Source: Jackrogersella multiformis (taxonomy: Eukaryota; Ascomycota; Sordariomycetes; Xylariales; Hypoxylaceae). Taken from it: DNA of 64,000 bases. A program made the translations under genes and the position numbers. The stretch covers positions 1,426,001 to 1,490,000 of the forward strand of contig CADCXD010000005.1 in NCBI GenBank assembly GCA_902806575.1. Direction: 5' to 3'. The notes beneath the pieces are model-generated. The model did not search any database and was not told the DNA's origin. It saw only the letters and a list, made by a program, of their open reading frames with translations. This document shows, piece after piece, positions 1 through 11,672 of this stretch; positions within the stretch are counted from its first letter, which is position 1; every line of letters starts with the position of its first letter.

Positions 1-1998
1 GACTTTAGGAGGGTCCCAGATGTCACTTCGCCTGCCCCCTCGGAGACCAGGGGTCTCATAAGGACCTGTAATTGATTTCGACCACCGATGGTAGGCGTGA
101 AGATGCGGATTTCTTTGCCTGCTGCGTGCCACAGCTCCTGGCCGACTACCATCGAGAAGGTATGTCCTTTAGGTAGCCTATAGGTTTGATGAGGATTGAG
201 ACCCAGACTCGGGGCCCCATCGCTATCTGGTCCCCAGACATGTAGCGTTCCTCCTTCGTCCAGAGTCCACATCTCGTTATAATACCTAAAAATCTTGATT
301 ATTTCATACCGTCCATGGGCACCTGGCTTGCTGTCCGTTATGCTCTGGGATCCAACGTCGGCTTCCATGATCTCGCCAACATTGGTGCCGATCCAAATTC
401 GTGTCCCCTCATCTTGGACATCCGCCGTTGGTCTAAACGCCACAGCGGTTGCTTTAATCCCTTCTCCGTGGGAAAAACTCACCACAAGTTCACCATCAAG
501 GAGGCTCCAGACCCGCGTCAGTTGACCGGTAGTACATACGTATTGCCCACAAACATCAAATATCCTGGTATCATATTTGGTATGGATCTCGTGGACGCCC
601 TGCTTTATGAAAGGTGGTCGGCGGTTTATCTTTGTCGAATCGGGATATTGAGCTACAATCTCTACTTGGCCTGCGGAAGTCGGGTGTGGCGAGTCGTAAG
701 ACCGGCTGTCCATATCACTCGGACCTGGCCTCCTCGTGGAGTCGTAGAACTCAGCTGGAACTTTCTCGGAGCCTCTATCTACTGTCATGGACCTCCCGTG
801 AGTACGTGATGGGGGAGGCACAAATTGACTTGTCGGGGTCGAAACTACACGTTTTGACTGGGGAGATATGGGACTATCTATCGGCGCACTAGTTGTGTTC
901 ACAGCAGGCCTTGGAGGCCGAGGTGGTGGTTTCATAGACGAGTTCGCTGGTATCCGGAGAGACACCGCGTCTGCGATAGACTGCGGCCGAACTGGGAGAA
1001 CCGGCCGCTCGTTTACGGGTTGAGACGGGATGGCTGTTCTAGAATTTCCATTGACCTCATGGTCTCGGCGGATTGTTGAAATTGTATGGTGAACGGGAGG
1101 AGGCTCAAGTCCTTTTGATGCAGCGTTGGTCCACGGTGTCGCCTTTTGAGGTGGCGGCCGTGCTGGCCGATTTGGTAGTACCGGAGGGCCTTCATTCTCG
1201 GGACTAGTGGGAGGACTGTTGAATGGTGAACGTTGCTCTGTAATCTGAGGAGTCAATTCCAATCTGGATGCATTGTCCATCAGCCTAGATAGTCGATTGG
1301 CTGGTTTCTCAGCGCGATTCACAGGTGGCGGGATGGGTGGTGACGCCCTGGTCTCGCGCTCTCTCCTCAATTCAGCAGACCTTCGTGGAGGAGGCGGTGA
1401 CGGCGGTTGGATTATGGCGGCGAGCCTAGGGGACCGACCGGATTCGAGTATAGGAGTATTCGGTCGAGTAGGAATTTTGAACGATCGGGATGAAGAGGCG
1501 ACTGGAGTATTAGGAGACTTCGAAGGATCAGGAACAAGATGGGCACTCGTATCACTCTGTAAGAAAGAGATCGGCCTTGGTTTCGGCGGTGATTGAGGTG
1601 GTTCTATCAAGACGGCAGGCGGCTTAATAGGCTTGGGACTTAACGGCGAGGCCGTTGCAATCTGGACAGCAGGGAAAGCTGAGGTGGTCAAGATTTCTCT
1701 TGGCTTGGGTCTTCCATTTTCCAGCGGCACATTCACACTTCGATTAGGTCTCGTATCTGGCACTGGAGGAGGCTTCGGAGATGGTGACTGGTTCCTGGTA
1801 GGCGCAGCAGAATCGGTTGTCGTCGAACCATCTTTGATCTTGGTCATGCTCTCGAAATGGGACCTCAAGGACGAGACCGGTTTCTGTCACTCTAGTTAGC
1901 ATTCTAACGATCCTGTACGAGTAGACCAGAAGGGAGGGTGAGGAGAAGCATCTTACCAAGGACGAGCCATCGGTCCCGTTTTGACCGTTGGACTCCAT
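1..1998 (-). CDS. Inositol polyphosphate 5-phosphatase-like protein, N-terminal part (cut by window edge)
   Basis: Two exons are visible: 1957-1998 (14 codons, starting at the ATG at 1998) and 1-1883, separated by a 73-nt intron (1884-1956, GTAAGA donor, CTAACTAGAGTGACAG branch/acceptor). Exon 2 stays open to the window edge, giving about 641 residues. The first two thirds is Pro/Ser/Arg-rich with many PPxP and SPxxP stretches, probably disordered with SH3-type ligands. The last part reads as a beta-propeller, with phrases such as TRVWSLLDGELVVSF, TRIWIGTNVGEI, EMWTLDEGGTLHVWGP and KGHTFSMVVG. This Pro-rich plus propeller layout is how I remember the large fungal type II inositol-1,4,5-trisphosphate 5-phosphatases, whose catalytic domain follows the propeller. 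That domain would lie beyond the edge, so the enzyme call is inference. A different WD-repeat protein is the alternative. Confidence 0.65.
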
Positions 1999-3714
1999 GG
2001 TGACGAGGAGCAGTCTATATTAGCCTACAAAGATACCGGGACCCTCGTGCTTCCACGGCATCACTATTGGCGAGCTACTCTTTCAGGATAATCTACCAAA
2101 TAAATTCGGTAACTCTTGACTCTCGACTCTCGACTCTTAACCCGCGGAAATCCAGCAACAGCGGCTAAGAGGAAGAGGTAAAGGAGTAGTTGTCTCTTCG
2201 TTCGTATTCGGTTCAAGGTCGAAGTGAGAGATCAAGCGGAATAGGCACGTGGCGGTCTAAACAATACGATTATTGTTAGGTAAGAAAGGCGATGCTGTCA
2301 GATTAAATTCTATAAGCATCAATGGGTTGGCTCGGTTTCCAATGGTAGTCATGTTCTGAGTCTCCTTTGCATGCTTCTACTTCAGCATCAGCATCAGCAT
2401 CAGCATCGACGACCGTTTCTTCAGACTCTTGGTAACACGGTCACGTATAGCGACGGGGCGTAGCCTTATAGTGTTAGTGTTAGTGTTAGTGTTAGAGAGA
2501 GAGGTAACGTGTATAGCTATAAAGTGTATAGTTATAAGTTGGAAGCTACCTAGGTAGGTAGGGTAAATTATTATTGGGGGTTTCGTCTAGGTCCAGGTCT
2601 GTTACGCATTTCTGAAAGTTATAAGTAACAAGCGGATTGCGGATTGCGGATCGCATTGCGGATTTAATTTGGGTTTCTGCTTTTGGAGTCGGTCCCCAAT
2701 CATACGAAACCTTTAGCACAATTAGCACCTTTAGCACCTCCAGCTCTGCACCTTTAGCATTTCCAAGGTTACAGGTACCTAGGTAGGTAGGTAATAACCC
2801 AAGGTTAATGACCACTTGTGCAGGTCAGATTTGCAGATCTTAGGCGCAATAAATATTTATCGTCTATCTAGTACTTAATCGATACGTAGGGTACCTACGT
2901 AAACTCTACATTGACTGTAGACTTTAGAGTACGATGTACGTAGGCACACTACGTAATTGTTCCTAAATGTAGTGTACCTAGGTACCTACCTGGTATTCTG
3001 ATTCAAGGATCCATGTCTACCAGGTCCACTACCACCGTTACGGTACGTACTATCAAGTACCTATCCTACAATGTAGGTAGTAGGTAGGTACTTACTAAGG
3101 TACCGACCCTGTCCTGCTGCCGTAACCTTAATACCTGTATGTACCTTAAGGTTGGAATTGGAACATTTTAAACTGTAACCACCCTGTCTGCCTGTAAATA
3201 CCGAATCCTTTACCCCACTAGAATTCTATGAATCTAATAGGCAGGCAGGCAGGCAGGCAGGTTGTAGAACCTTGAAAAGATGGCCTCGGTTGTCGGTATC
3301 CCAACAGCCCCGAGTTTGAATACCTACCTAGGTAGGTACTTAGAAGTTAGAATAGCGTGCTTCAGCGCTGGATTCTACCTGTACAGAAGGCGAAATGCGC
3401 CTACCTACATGTACCTAGGTAGGTAATAAAAAACCTCAGGCTCCAGTACCTACCGGTAGAAAGTCAACCGCCTAGGGGTGCGCTAAACCGACGGGAGTGC
3501 TTGCAGGGTTGTATTTTTATGCCATTCTGATCTGATAGATCATAAAAAACGTACCACTTATATTCAAGCGTTTTAATCTTTTTTTAACTTTGAAGATTCC
3601 TACGCCAACTTACCTACCTACCTACCTATTACCTATTTGCTCTCATCTATCTTTCTCAACGTCGTCGCCACAAGCACGAGAGACAGCCACGAACATTTCA
3701 TATCCAATTTCAAC
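1999..3714. other. Divergent intergenic region with dense microsatellites and CCTAGG palindromes
   Basis: No credible gene. It separates two divergent genes and should hold both promoters. It contains a TCAGCA hexamer array (2382-2407), a GTGTTA array (2470-2495), GCGGATT repeats (about 2632-2665), a GGCA tetramer array (3240-3261) and many copies of the ACCTAGGTAGGT-type palindrome between 2545 and 3430. Short open frames here (for example 2546-2815, minus) run through the repeats and look spurious. Confidence 0.7.
2545..3633. repeat. Cluster of TACCTAGGTA-type palindromes
   Basis: Copies are seen near 2548, 2774, 2975, 3322 and 3412, with related TAGG/CCTA runs near 3070-3095 and 3610-3633. 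The usual form is ACCTAGGTAGGT, combining a CCTAGG palindrome with TAGG tetramer extensions. Equivalent clusters recur in the other intergenic regions of the window. Confidence 0.85.
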
Positions 3715-4297
3715 ATGAATACAGTATGTGCCGAGCCAGGAGGCCCCGAGAACCCAAGTAGCATAATAATAAGCTAACTTCTTTTACCCACTTAGGTCAA
3801 ATCATTCTGGTATGTGGATCGCAACGATGCGCCGCTCAATGGCTTAAGCCACTGATTGTTAATACCTTTTCTTAGGGCCGGATGGGGTTCCCTCTGCCTT
3901 GGTATGTGCTTGTTGAGCCTCACCGCGGTGCGGATTTTACTTACAGGAGCATTATGTAGCTGGCGCAGGAGCGTACTATTTCGCGAAGAAGAGCATCAAC
4001 GCCGACAGAGCTGCACGCCTCGAAGAAACCCGCCGAAAGAAGCAGATGGTCGATTCTCTCGAGTATTCTAGCAACGCCCCCAGCAAACCCCTATCCGCAT
4101 CAACCATGGGCGGTTCTGCGAACGGCAATAGTCACCCTGCCCGGACGGATACGGCTGGGTCGCCGAGTCAAGAAGCGAGCAGCGATCCAGCTCCAACTCG
4201 ACACGCTCCCGCTACAGAAGGACAACAAGTAGTAGAAAAGAGCAAATACGAGAGTAGCGTGCCGTATAGAAGTCCGAAAGGCGATCGATTCTCCTAG
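3715..4297 (+). CDS. Small DUF4748-like single-pass membrane protein (128 aa, four exons)
   Basis: The model has exons 3715-3723, 3796-3809, 3876-3901 and 3960-4297, with introns of 72, 66 and 58 nt. It joins in frame to MNTVKSFWAGWGSLCLAGAG, followed by AYYFAKKSINADRAARLEE. Residues about 8-25 are hydrophobic (one membrane segment). A basic helix rich in R/K/E follows, then a Ser/Pro-rich disordered tail from about residue 45. The GAYYFAKKSINADR signature matches the fungal DUF4748 family of small, probably mitochondrial proteins; its biochemical role is unknown to me. The last acceptor was chosen at ATGTAG|CTGG because the earlier TTACAG site breaks the frame. Three of the four exons are under 27 nt, so automated predictors could easily miss the N-terminus. 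Confidence 0.7.
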
Positions 4298-5079
4298 TCG
4301 TGGTTGATAGCTGAGAGTGTGCGTTTATATATTATGATGAGAACAGTATGAGAACCTCTGTGTATACCAGTCTATTAAAAGGGAGGCGACGAAAAATACT
4401 CCACTCCTAATTTGCTACTGTTATGATAACGATGGTGTCGTTGTGGTGTGGTAGTGTCGACATAGTGGTTGTATAGAGCTTCATATATTGGTATGCGCCA
4501 GGTGTAATTGTCGAATCATCCTTGTAATTGAGCAACTTTCAAAAGTATTCAAAGCAAACGAGACCATAGGGCATCTACTCGATGAATATTCATGTGTAGG
4601 TCTTACGTTACTCTTATGTAAAACGCAGGGTTAAAAATGGTAAGTAAAGACGTCAAAAGGTCTCACAAATGTCATCGGCGCATATTTTTTGATGATCATT
4701 TCCGGTATAGGGATAGCCAAGTATATGGGTACCTAGACCTAGGTACTTAGTAATGAACCGCGGGTATATTTAATCCGTCGTCCGATGTTTTATATGAGGT
4801 AGGTACCTAGTACCTGACCCACAGCCCTATTTAGAGCCCGCTGCCTGGCAGCTGCAGCAGTCTGCGCATTGGAATGTCCATTGGAAGCTGCAGTGCAGGT
4901 CGGACTTTGCGTACCGGAGTCAACCAATAAAGTTAATAATAGCCTTATGCCGCTGCAATTTCTTGAGTTCTTGAATCCTTGAATTTCATCAACCATTAAC
5001 CATTTCCAACCATTTCGCAATCACTCCAACTCAAGAGCATGAACTTCAAAAATCATATCGTTATTCTCGTCTCATAAAA
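4298..5079. other. Intergenic region between two plus-strand genes
   Basis: No gene seen. It holds the 3' flank of the DUF4748-like gene, two CCTAGG-type palindromes near 4732-4760 and 4797-4815, and the presumed promoter of the CID-domain gene. The 76-codon minus frame at 4790-5020 has no recognisable family. Confidence 0.6.
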
Positions 5080-6856
5080 ATGGCGTCGCCGCAGCTAGCT
5101 ATAGCCAAAGTTTCCTTCTCCGCCATTCTCCTACGTGCAGACCCGGCATCATGTTCCCGCGGCGAGATCGACGAGTTTCTTCAGCTGCTCGACGCGACTA
5201 TCTCGCGATGCTCCCCGCCCAATGTTCAGGTTTGAGCAACACAATCTTATGAAATTTGGTATCTTGTGCGACGGCTAAACGGTCGTCACATAGAAAAGCA
5301 AGCAATGGATATTGAAGAACCTGATCCAATCCCATGCCAGAATAACCGCTTTTGGGAAATACCTGTTAGCTTTGGCCAAGTCCTTGTCCCTAGACATCGC
5401 ATCTAGTAGACAATCCCGCGAGCCCTCTTCGAAACGAAAACGGCTTCATATCCTCTATCTTCTGAATGATTTGCTGTACCATACCCACGTCCGGGATCAG
5501 AACTCCATCTTCGCAGAGAAGCTCGAACCATTTATCACAGAACTCGTCCTAGTTGCTTCAGCTTTTCCGAACAGTCCCAAGCAATCCAAGAAGGTGCTGG
5601 ACCTCGTAGACATCTGGGACGAGAAGCGGTATTTCTCAGGACCCTTCATTCATAAGCTCCGAATCATTACCCAGGAAGCGCCGAGTTCGGTTTCCAAGGT
5701 CGACACGCCTGCTGATGACGCTCAAGCTACGAGTTTAAAATCCTCGAAGGATACTCCTTTTATCATACCATCTATGCATGGCGATGCGACTGTAGCATGG
5801 TACGACTTGCCCGCGGCAAACTGGTTACCCGTCATCGAACCCAACTCCACGAGGCCGATGAATCCAGACATGATCAAGCCCCTCCAGCTTGCCGCAGGCC
5901 CTGCGGAGAAGAGTCTGATCAAGGCTGTTCAGGATTTACTCGCCGATGTGGATCGTATCTACAACAAAGAACATCATGCGCTCGATCGGCCCACTGAAGA
6001 CATTAATCAACTAGGCCAACGAGTTGTGCTAGATGAGATCACTGGGGACGTTATTAATGGAGAGAGCTATTACGGCTGGTCGCGCGCATTCTGTGAGAAG
6101 ATGAAGCAACGGCGCAAGAAAGCTAGCAGCCCTGGAGACAGCCGCCGTGGTCGCAGCACGTCACGCTCACGTTCGCACTCACCAAGCTCGTCTCGTAGCT
6201 CGTCACGGCCGGCTTATAAGCGACGACGGATGTCTAGCTCTCGAAGCCCGAGTCGGAGCAGGAGTCGAAGCCCCCGGCAAAATTATAGTAGGGATCGACG
6301 CCGACGAGGATCGTACAGCAACTCAAGATCACGTTCACCATCAGGAGATCGACGGTATGACCGGTCGCGCTCACGATCTCAAGGACGGACTGCGCCACCT
6401 CCTTCACGATCTTATGACCCTTCTCGCTATGCTGGTTCAAATGGAAAACAACAGCTAGGCTTTCCGAATCAGCCACCACAATATCAGCCCTCTGCACCTC
6501 CTTTCCCGCAGTCCTTCCCCCCGTTACCCCCGGATGTCAGCCAGTTTATTGTGCCACCACCCCCTCCGCCACAAAACTACCAGGGTCAATGGCCACCGCC
6601 GCCCCCTCCACCGCCGGTCGGCAGCATGCCGCCGAACATGCCACCGAATTTACCACAGAATATGCCACAGAACTGGTTTCAAAACATGGCGATGGGCGGG
6701 TGGCCAGCGCATCCGCCTCCCCCGTCGCCGGGACAGCACCCCCAGCACCTGGGCGGCAATGGCTTCCAGCAGTACGGGAGAGGCGGAAGAGGGGATTATC
6801 GCGGCCCAGGGCATCACCGCGGAGGCTGGGATCACCGGGGACGTGGCGGCTGGTAA
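5080..6856 (+). CDS. CID and RS-domain nuclear protein, CHERP-like (570 aa)
   Basis: Exons 5080-5229 (50 codons) and 5294-6856; the 64-nt intron has a GTTTGA donor. The junction reads SPPNVQ|KSKQWILKNLIQ, a typical CID (RNA polymerase II CTD-interaction domain) helix. The CID covers about residues 1-175. A second conserved block follows: WYDLPAANWLPVIEP near 219-233, then DEITGDVINGESYYGWSRAF and a KMKQRRKK basic patch. This resembles the region after the CID in animal CHERP, a U2 snRNP-associated splicing factor. Residues about 334-416 are an RS domain, about 417-540 are Pro/Gln-rich (PPPPPP runs), and the end is RGG-like (GRGGRGDYRG, HRGRGGW). Unlike animal CHERP there is no SURP domain in front and no G-patch behind. 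A role in co-transcriptional splicing or 3'-end processing is inferred. Confidence 0.75.
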
Positions 6857-8628
6857 CTAGGAAACTAGGGACGAACACGAGGCAGGTGTGTGGCCATACG
6901 AGATTATGTGAGAGTAGACGATGTATCAACGAATAAATGCTCAGCCAATCCTAGGTATATATCCTGGCTCCCGTGATATAGATCCATGCAATGATCATAA
7001 ACTTAGCTATACAAAATCACGTAGTGTAGGGTTATGTTTCATACTTACTCATCCCCTATGATCAAGTACATTACACATTACATATTTCTTAAAACTCATC
7101 AGCATTACTCCGGTTTTTTTTTTTTCCCGCCAAAATTTTTTTTGAGCCTTATACACTACCTCCACCCTCCATCCTGCGTCTCGTGTACCTGCAGCTGCGC
7201 GCGCGGCGGGGTCCGTCGCCAGTAAAGCCAGCCAGCCAGCCAGACAGACCCATTCGTCAAGACCCCCTTTTCCCCTGACCCCCCTTTTTTTTTCATTCTT
7301 CTTCTCCTTCACCGCTTCATGAGAGATAAACCTCTTTTACCTCCTACACTAGACTGACTTGGTAAATAGGCAGGTAGGCAGGCAGGCAGGTAGGTAGGTA
7401 AGCAAGGCCAATGTTACCTACCAACATACATATACATAAATACCTACCTATACATCGTGTTTATACATGCATGCATAGTGTAGATACGTACATACATACA
7501 CACGAACTAACCGCGCAGTGGACCTCCGCGTACATACACTACATTGGCCGGCAGGCAGGCAGATAAGTACCTGAGTAATGACACTACGTCGAGACGCATG
7601 CCCGGCCATACGATCATACATACCTACCTACCTACATACCTCATACATACATGCGCACGCATTCACCGCCACCTCAGCACGCGAAGCCGAGCGGCTGATA
7701 TAATCCCGTTACGGAACACCTCTTCTACGCAACAAGCCAGGCTCTTTACGGCCAGCGAAGATTGGTGAGCTTCCGCCGTAGAAACGTGCTCGTTCCGCTC
7801 CCGGTTTACGTTGGTTCTATATACCTATGCTCGAGGGCGTAGACGGCTATAGCTACGTACGCGTACCTATATGTATGTATGTACAGTAGATCATCACAGG
7901 TGCAGCTCCAAGGGGCGTGGCGTGGCATGAGCACAACAACGCATGTCAGGACCAGATATTATTATATCATCGTTCGTTCCGTTCAAAACTTTGGATTGAT
8001 ATCTCGTTGAGTATCGTGTCTCCTTTGTTTTGCAGCATAAGTAGCCTAGATGCTCTCAATGTCGGTCGGGGGGATTTTGCTATCTACCTACGTGCTATCT
8101 ATCTACTATGGTGGTTGAACGTAGCAAAACTGCCCGGTATCGTATCGTCGTAAGTACGCGGGCGAGTTAGTCCAGTTGCAATTATTAGTTTGGTGGCGTG
8201 CTTGTCGTCGACGTCTTGCGCCATCCATTTAAACCTTCCTTATGACAGCTTCGTCGTCAACCAAGCCTCCATGCCCTTGCCCATTAAAACGTTGTACGCC
8301 TTGTCGTGCGCAACTCTGTTTGTTCCCTTTCCTCCGAGTTTTTTTCTGCAAACACCTAGTTCGGGCGACGAGCTGACTCCTCACACCAACGCACAATGCA
8401 TACCTCGACGCAGAACTAGATCTGCAGCCCCCAGCTGCTGTTCGCTTTCAACGTAGTTGACCTGCTCAACTAACGTAGTTTCCCTAAACCATGAGATGAC
8501 AAGTCAATATGAATCTCGCGCGTTAATGTCACCTGTTATCATGTGAATCCCGGAAGACACGAGGGGACCGTTCATCAACTTGTGTGTTGTTAGAATCCAA
8601 TGGCTTATCTTTTTCGGAGACATTCGTC
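6857..8628. other. Convergent intergenic region, microsatellite-rich
   Basis: No supported gene between the 3' ends of the CID-domain gene and KAP104. An AATAAA-type signal occurs near 6933. There are T runs near 7117-7142, a CAGC array near 7229-7245, GGCA/GGTA tetramer arrays at 7367-7400 and ACCTACCTACC/ATAC repeats across 7437-7650. The short frames here have no family resemblance. Confidence 0.6.
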
Positions 8629-11600
8629 TTAAAAGACGTAAGTCGTTCTTAAGGTCTGCTGATCCTCCGGCTGTAACTGGCCCAAGAATTGGTCGAACTG
8701 AGGTATGATTTGGCGATAGATACCGATGGTCTAGGTTATCATTAGATCGTCTATTCCACCAAGGTGAACTCTGTCATACCGATTACTTACCTTTTGGAAA
8801 TCCTCATGGAGACCACTCTTGGTTTCACTACGTAACTTTAGGTCTCTATATCGGGCAATCGAAGTAAAGAAGTGCAAGAGAGATTTCTCCATGGCCATGG
8901 GGTTTTTTTCCACGATGGCGGTGAAGCCTCGGAATGCAGTCGCCTTCTCGTCAGAAGGGTCGACCTCATCCATAGAACTGAGAAATTCATCGGCGAAGTT
9001 AGCTAGTTCCGGTGCCAAAAGTTCCCCATTGCCAAGTCCAAGACGACCCAAAGCAATTGCTGCGTTTTCGGTCACTCCCTTGGGGATACCCGGGTTGGTT
9101 ATAATCGCTATCAAGCTTTGGAACAGTTCCGGCACGTAAGGGGCCATGCTAGACTTGTGTCGGAGGGCGATCTCCCCTGCGGACCAGCAAGCATTGTTAA
9201 CGGCGCCAAATCCACTGTCAATATCCTCATCGAGTACGCCATCCAGATCTAGTTGTGTTAGAATTGCAGGAATGATGTTCGACAAAGATGATTGCAGCTG
9301 CTCAAATACGTATTTTGCGCAGTCCCCGAGTAGCGCATACGCTGACTGTCTTACTTCGTCTGTCGGGTCCTTCATACAAAAGGTGAGAAGTTCGAAAAAT
9401 GCGGGTTGAGAGTCCTGAACAAGTTTAGAAGACTTCGCTGGGTCAAGTGCCTGGATTACGGCACTAAGGAGATCCAAACTAGTAACCAGGAAGTCCTTAT
9501 CCGGCGCATCAAGTGATGGATTGTTCTGCAGGGCGAGGGACGTCTCCAAGTTCTGATGAATGATATTGACGCATCGTACAAATATGGGCTGTGCGTACGG
9601 GGTAAACGCATCATTCAGTGCCATCGCAACATACGATAGGCACTCCAATAGAGGAAATAGTTCTCGAGATTGGTCAGAGACCTTGGTCCACCTCTCGATG
9701 AGAGCTGGCATCAACTCGTTGACAAGATCAGGCCGGGCTAGAACCGGTCCAATGTGTTCGGCTAAGGTCTGGACACAGTCATACAGCATATACATATTCC
9801 GATCCTTGAACTTTTTGAAGCATCGGACATATTGCTGGATAATTGGTAGGCTATAAGGCTCCAGCCTCTTCCCAGCCTTCTCCTCGAGATTTGCAAAAGC
9901 CGACGCGCCGGCTTCCTGGACTTTCTTGTTGGGATCCAACATCTTGGTAAGGATGCCTTCCATCATCGGTTCGAAGAAAAGCTGCTTCTGGGTAGGATCT
10001 GTCAAATCTGCAGCCCAGGCAGAATAGCGACCCAATGTCCAGCATGTGATTTGCCGAACCACAGGCTCATTGTCATTCAAGAGGGAGATCAGATAAGGCA
10101 CCAGCTGAGGGAGGTGAGGCGTAACAACGTTCATACAGCCTTCTGCCACAGCGCCTAGCGCAAGCACCGCAGCCTCTCGATACGGCCAGTCGGCATGCCT
10201 TATGTTTTTAGTGAGGTAAGGCAAAATGGACTCGAAGACCGGGTCGTTGAAGTCCCGAGCAAAGACATCTAGCGCAGCTGCAGAGCACTTTCGTAAGGTC
10301 CATCGCTCGTCTGGATTCGTGTCATCCCCATCTTCGAAGTCATCAATCTCACCTTCTTCAAGATCATCGTCCATGCTAGCCAGTTTCTCGTATGCGTTCC
10401 CGTTCTGGGCGGGATCCGCGGAACCCTCCCCGTTGGCCTGTCGTGTTGATGATTTCTTTGCAAACTGAGGTTTTATGTCCTGTTCTAGATCTTCCTCGTC
10501 CTCGTCATCGGATGCGCCACCCAGGAGAGCGATATCCTCAGCACTGTAAACCATGCACTCGAGGAGAACCGGGATGATCTTGCTGATGTACGGGCTCAAA
10601 GAATCCCAGAGATGCTCATGCTCCCCAACTGTAAGCCAGAACTCGGCTGCGTCAGTGGCCAGATCCTCATCATCGCTTTGCTGCTGAGTGATGATGTAAT
10701 CGACCAGACCGGGGAGATGAGGCTGGATCATGTCTGGGCGAGATTCGACAAGTTGAGCAAATGCCCTACAAACTTGTCTCCTCACATCGTTATTGGAGTC
10801 CGAGGCTAAGGCGAATAGATGCTGGAGCAAGTCATCGACGTTGTCATGCATAGCCTGAGACTTGCGTGGGGTAAATACGTTGATGGCGGTCAAAGCATGT
10901 GCGCGAACCTTGGGCAAGGGACTCTTGGTGGCCTGTATCAATTTGGGGAGAATGAAGTTTAGCGGTCGTTCACCGTTCAACTCGCGCTCCAACATCTTGG
11001 TATTGTCTTCACAGATCTTGGCCATTGCTGCCATAGCACCCTCTTGCGATTCGTTTGAATACTGACCAGTCTCGTTGCCGACCATCTTCAAGAGCTCGGG
11101 TAACAATTCGGGCCAGCTCATAATACCGCCACGACGAATCATCTCAGTTGCGATGACACCCGCGTAGTTGCGAATCTGAGCATTCTTGTCCTGCAAACAC
11201 ATAGGGACGCCCATCTTGATCAGCTCGAGACTACCGTCGGGAATTCGTTTGGAGCCCGGCTTAACATTGTTCTTCAGCATAATTGCGGCAGATGACCGCA
11301 CAAGGAAGTAGTCTTCGGGGGAACATTGCAAGCCGCTCGGGGGATCCTGGCTAGAGAACAGGTAGACAAGATAGTTGTTGATATCGGGAGACGATTTCGC
11401 TTGCGTGAGCATCTAATTAGAGAGGAGCTTGTGTTAGTCGACATATTAGATTTTTCGGGTAGGCCGAGCTTTAGCTGTAGCCTGCTCATGAGTAGAGAGT
11501 AGAGTGTAGAAAGTAGAAGAAAGTAAAGATAGAAAAAAAGCTAAAGTAAGGGAAATGAGATATATCTTACAAGCTCAGCTTGCTTCTGCGCAGCTTTATC

Positions 11601-11672
11601 AAAGCCGCTGAGAGAGTCCTTAAGACAAGCAGCTAATGTGCTTAAAGACTCGGGTGAAGGTTGCCACGCCAT
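8629..11672 (-). CDS. KAP104: Transportin (karyopherin beta-2), nuclear import receptor (941 aa)
   Basis: Exons 11571-11672, 8791-11412 and 8629-8730, with introns of 158 and 60 nt. The N-terminus reads MAWQPSPESLSTLAACLKDS and joins to AEL|MLTQAKSSPDINNYL. The C-terminus is EDFQK|TIGIYRQIIPQF...TTYVF. The protein is built of HEAT repeats; conserved blocks include IRNYAGVIATEMIRRGG, EGAMAAMAKICEDNTKML and ACWSAGEIALR. A long acidic loop (DDEDEEDLEQDIK to EEGEIDDFEDGDD, about residues 330-410) is the transportin signature and separates it from importin beta-1. Members import PY-NLS cargoes such as hnRNP proteins and release them on RanGTP binding. Length is close to the family norm (about 900-945). 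Ending the gene at the apparent stop in intron 2 (8731-8733) would lose the last 33 residues. Confidence 0.93.

Noticed and set aside
2470..2495. Telomere-like GTGTTA array
   Set aside because: The unit is not TTAGGG, the array is four copies long and it is internal to normal genes.
8731..8790. KAP104 ending at the stop at 8731-8733
   Set aside because: The stop lies in a consensus intron; splicing restores a 33-residue C-terminus typical of transportins.
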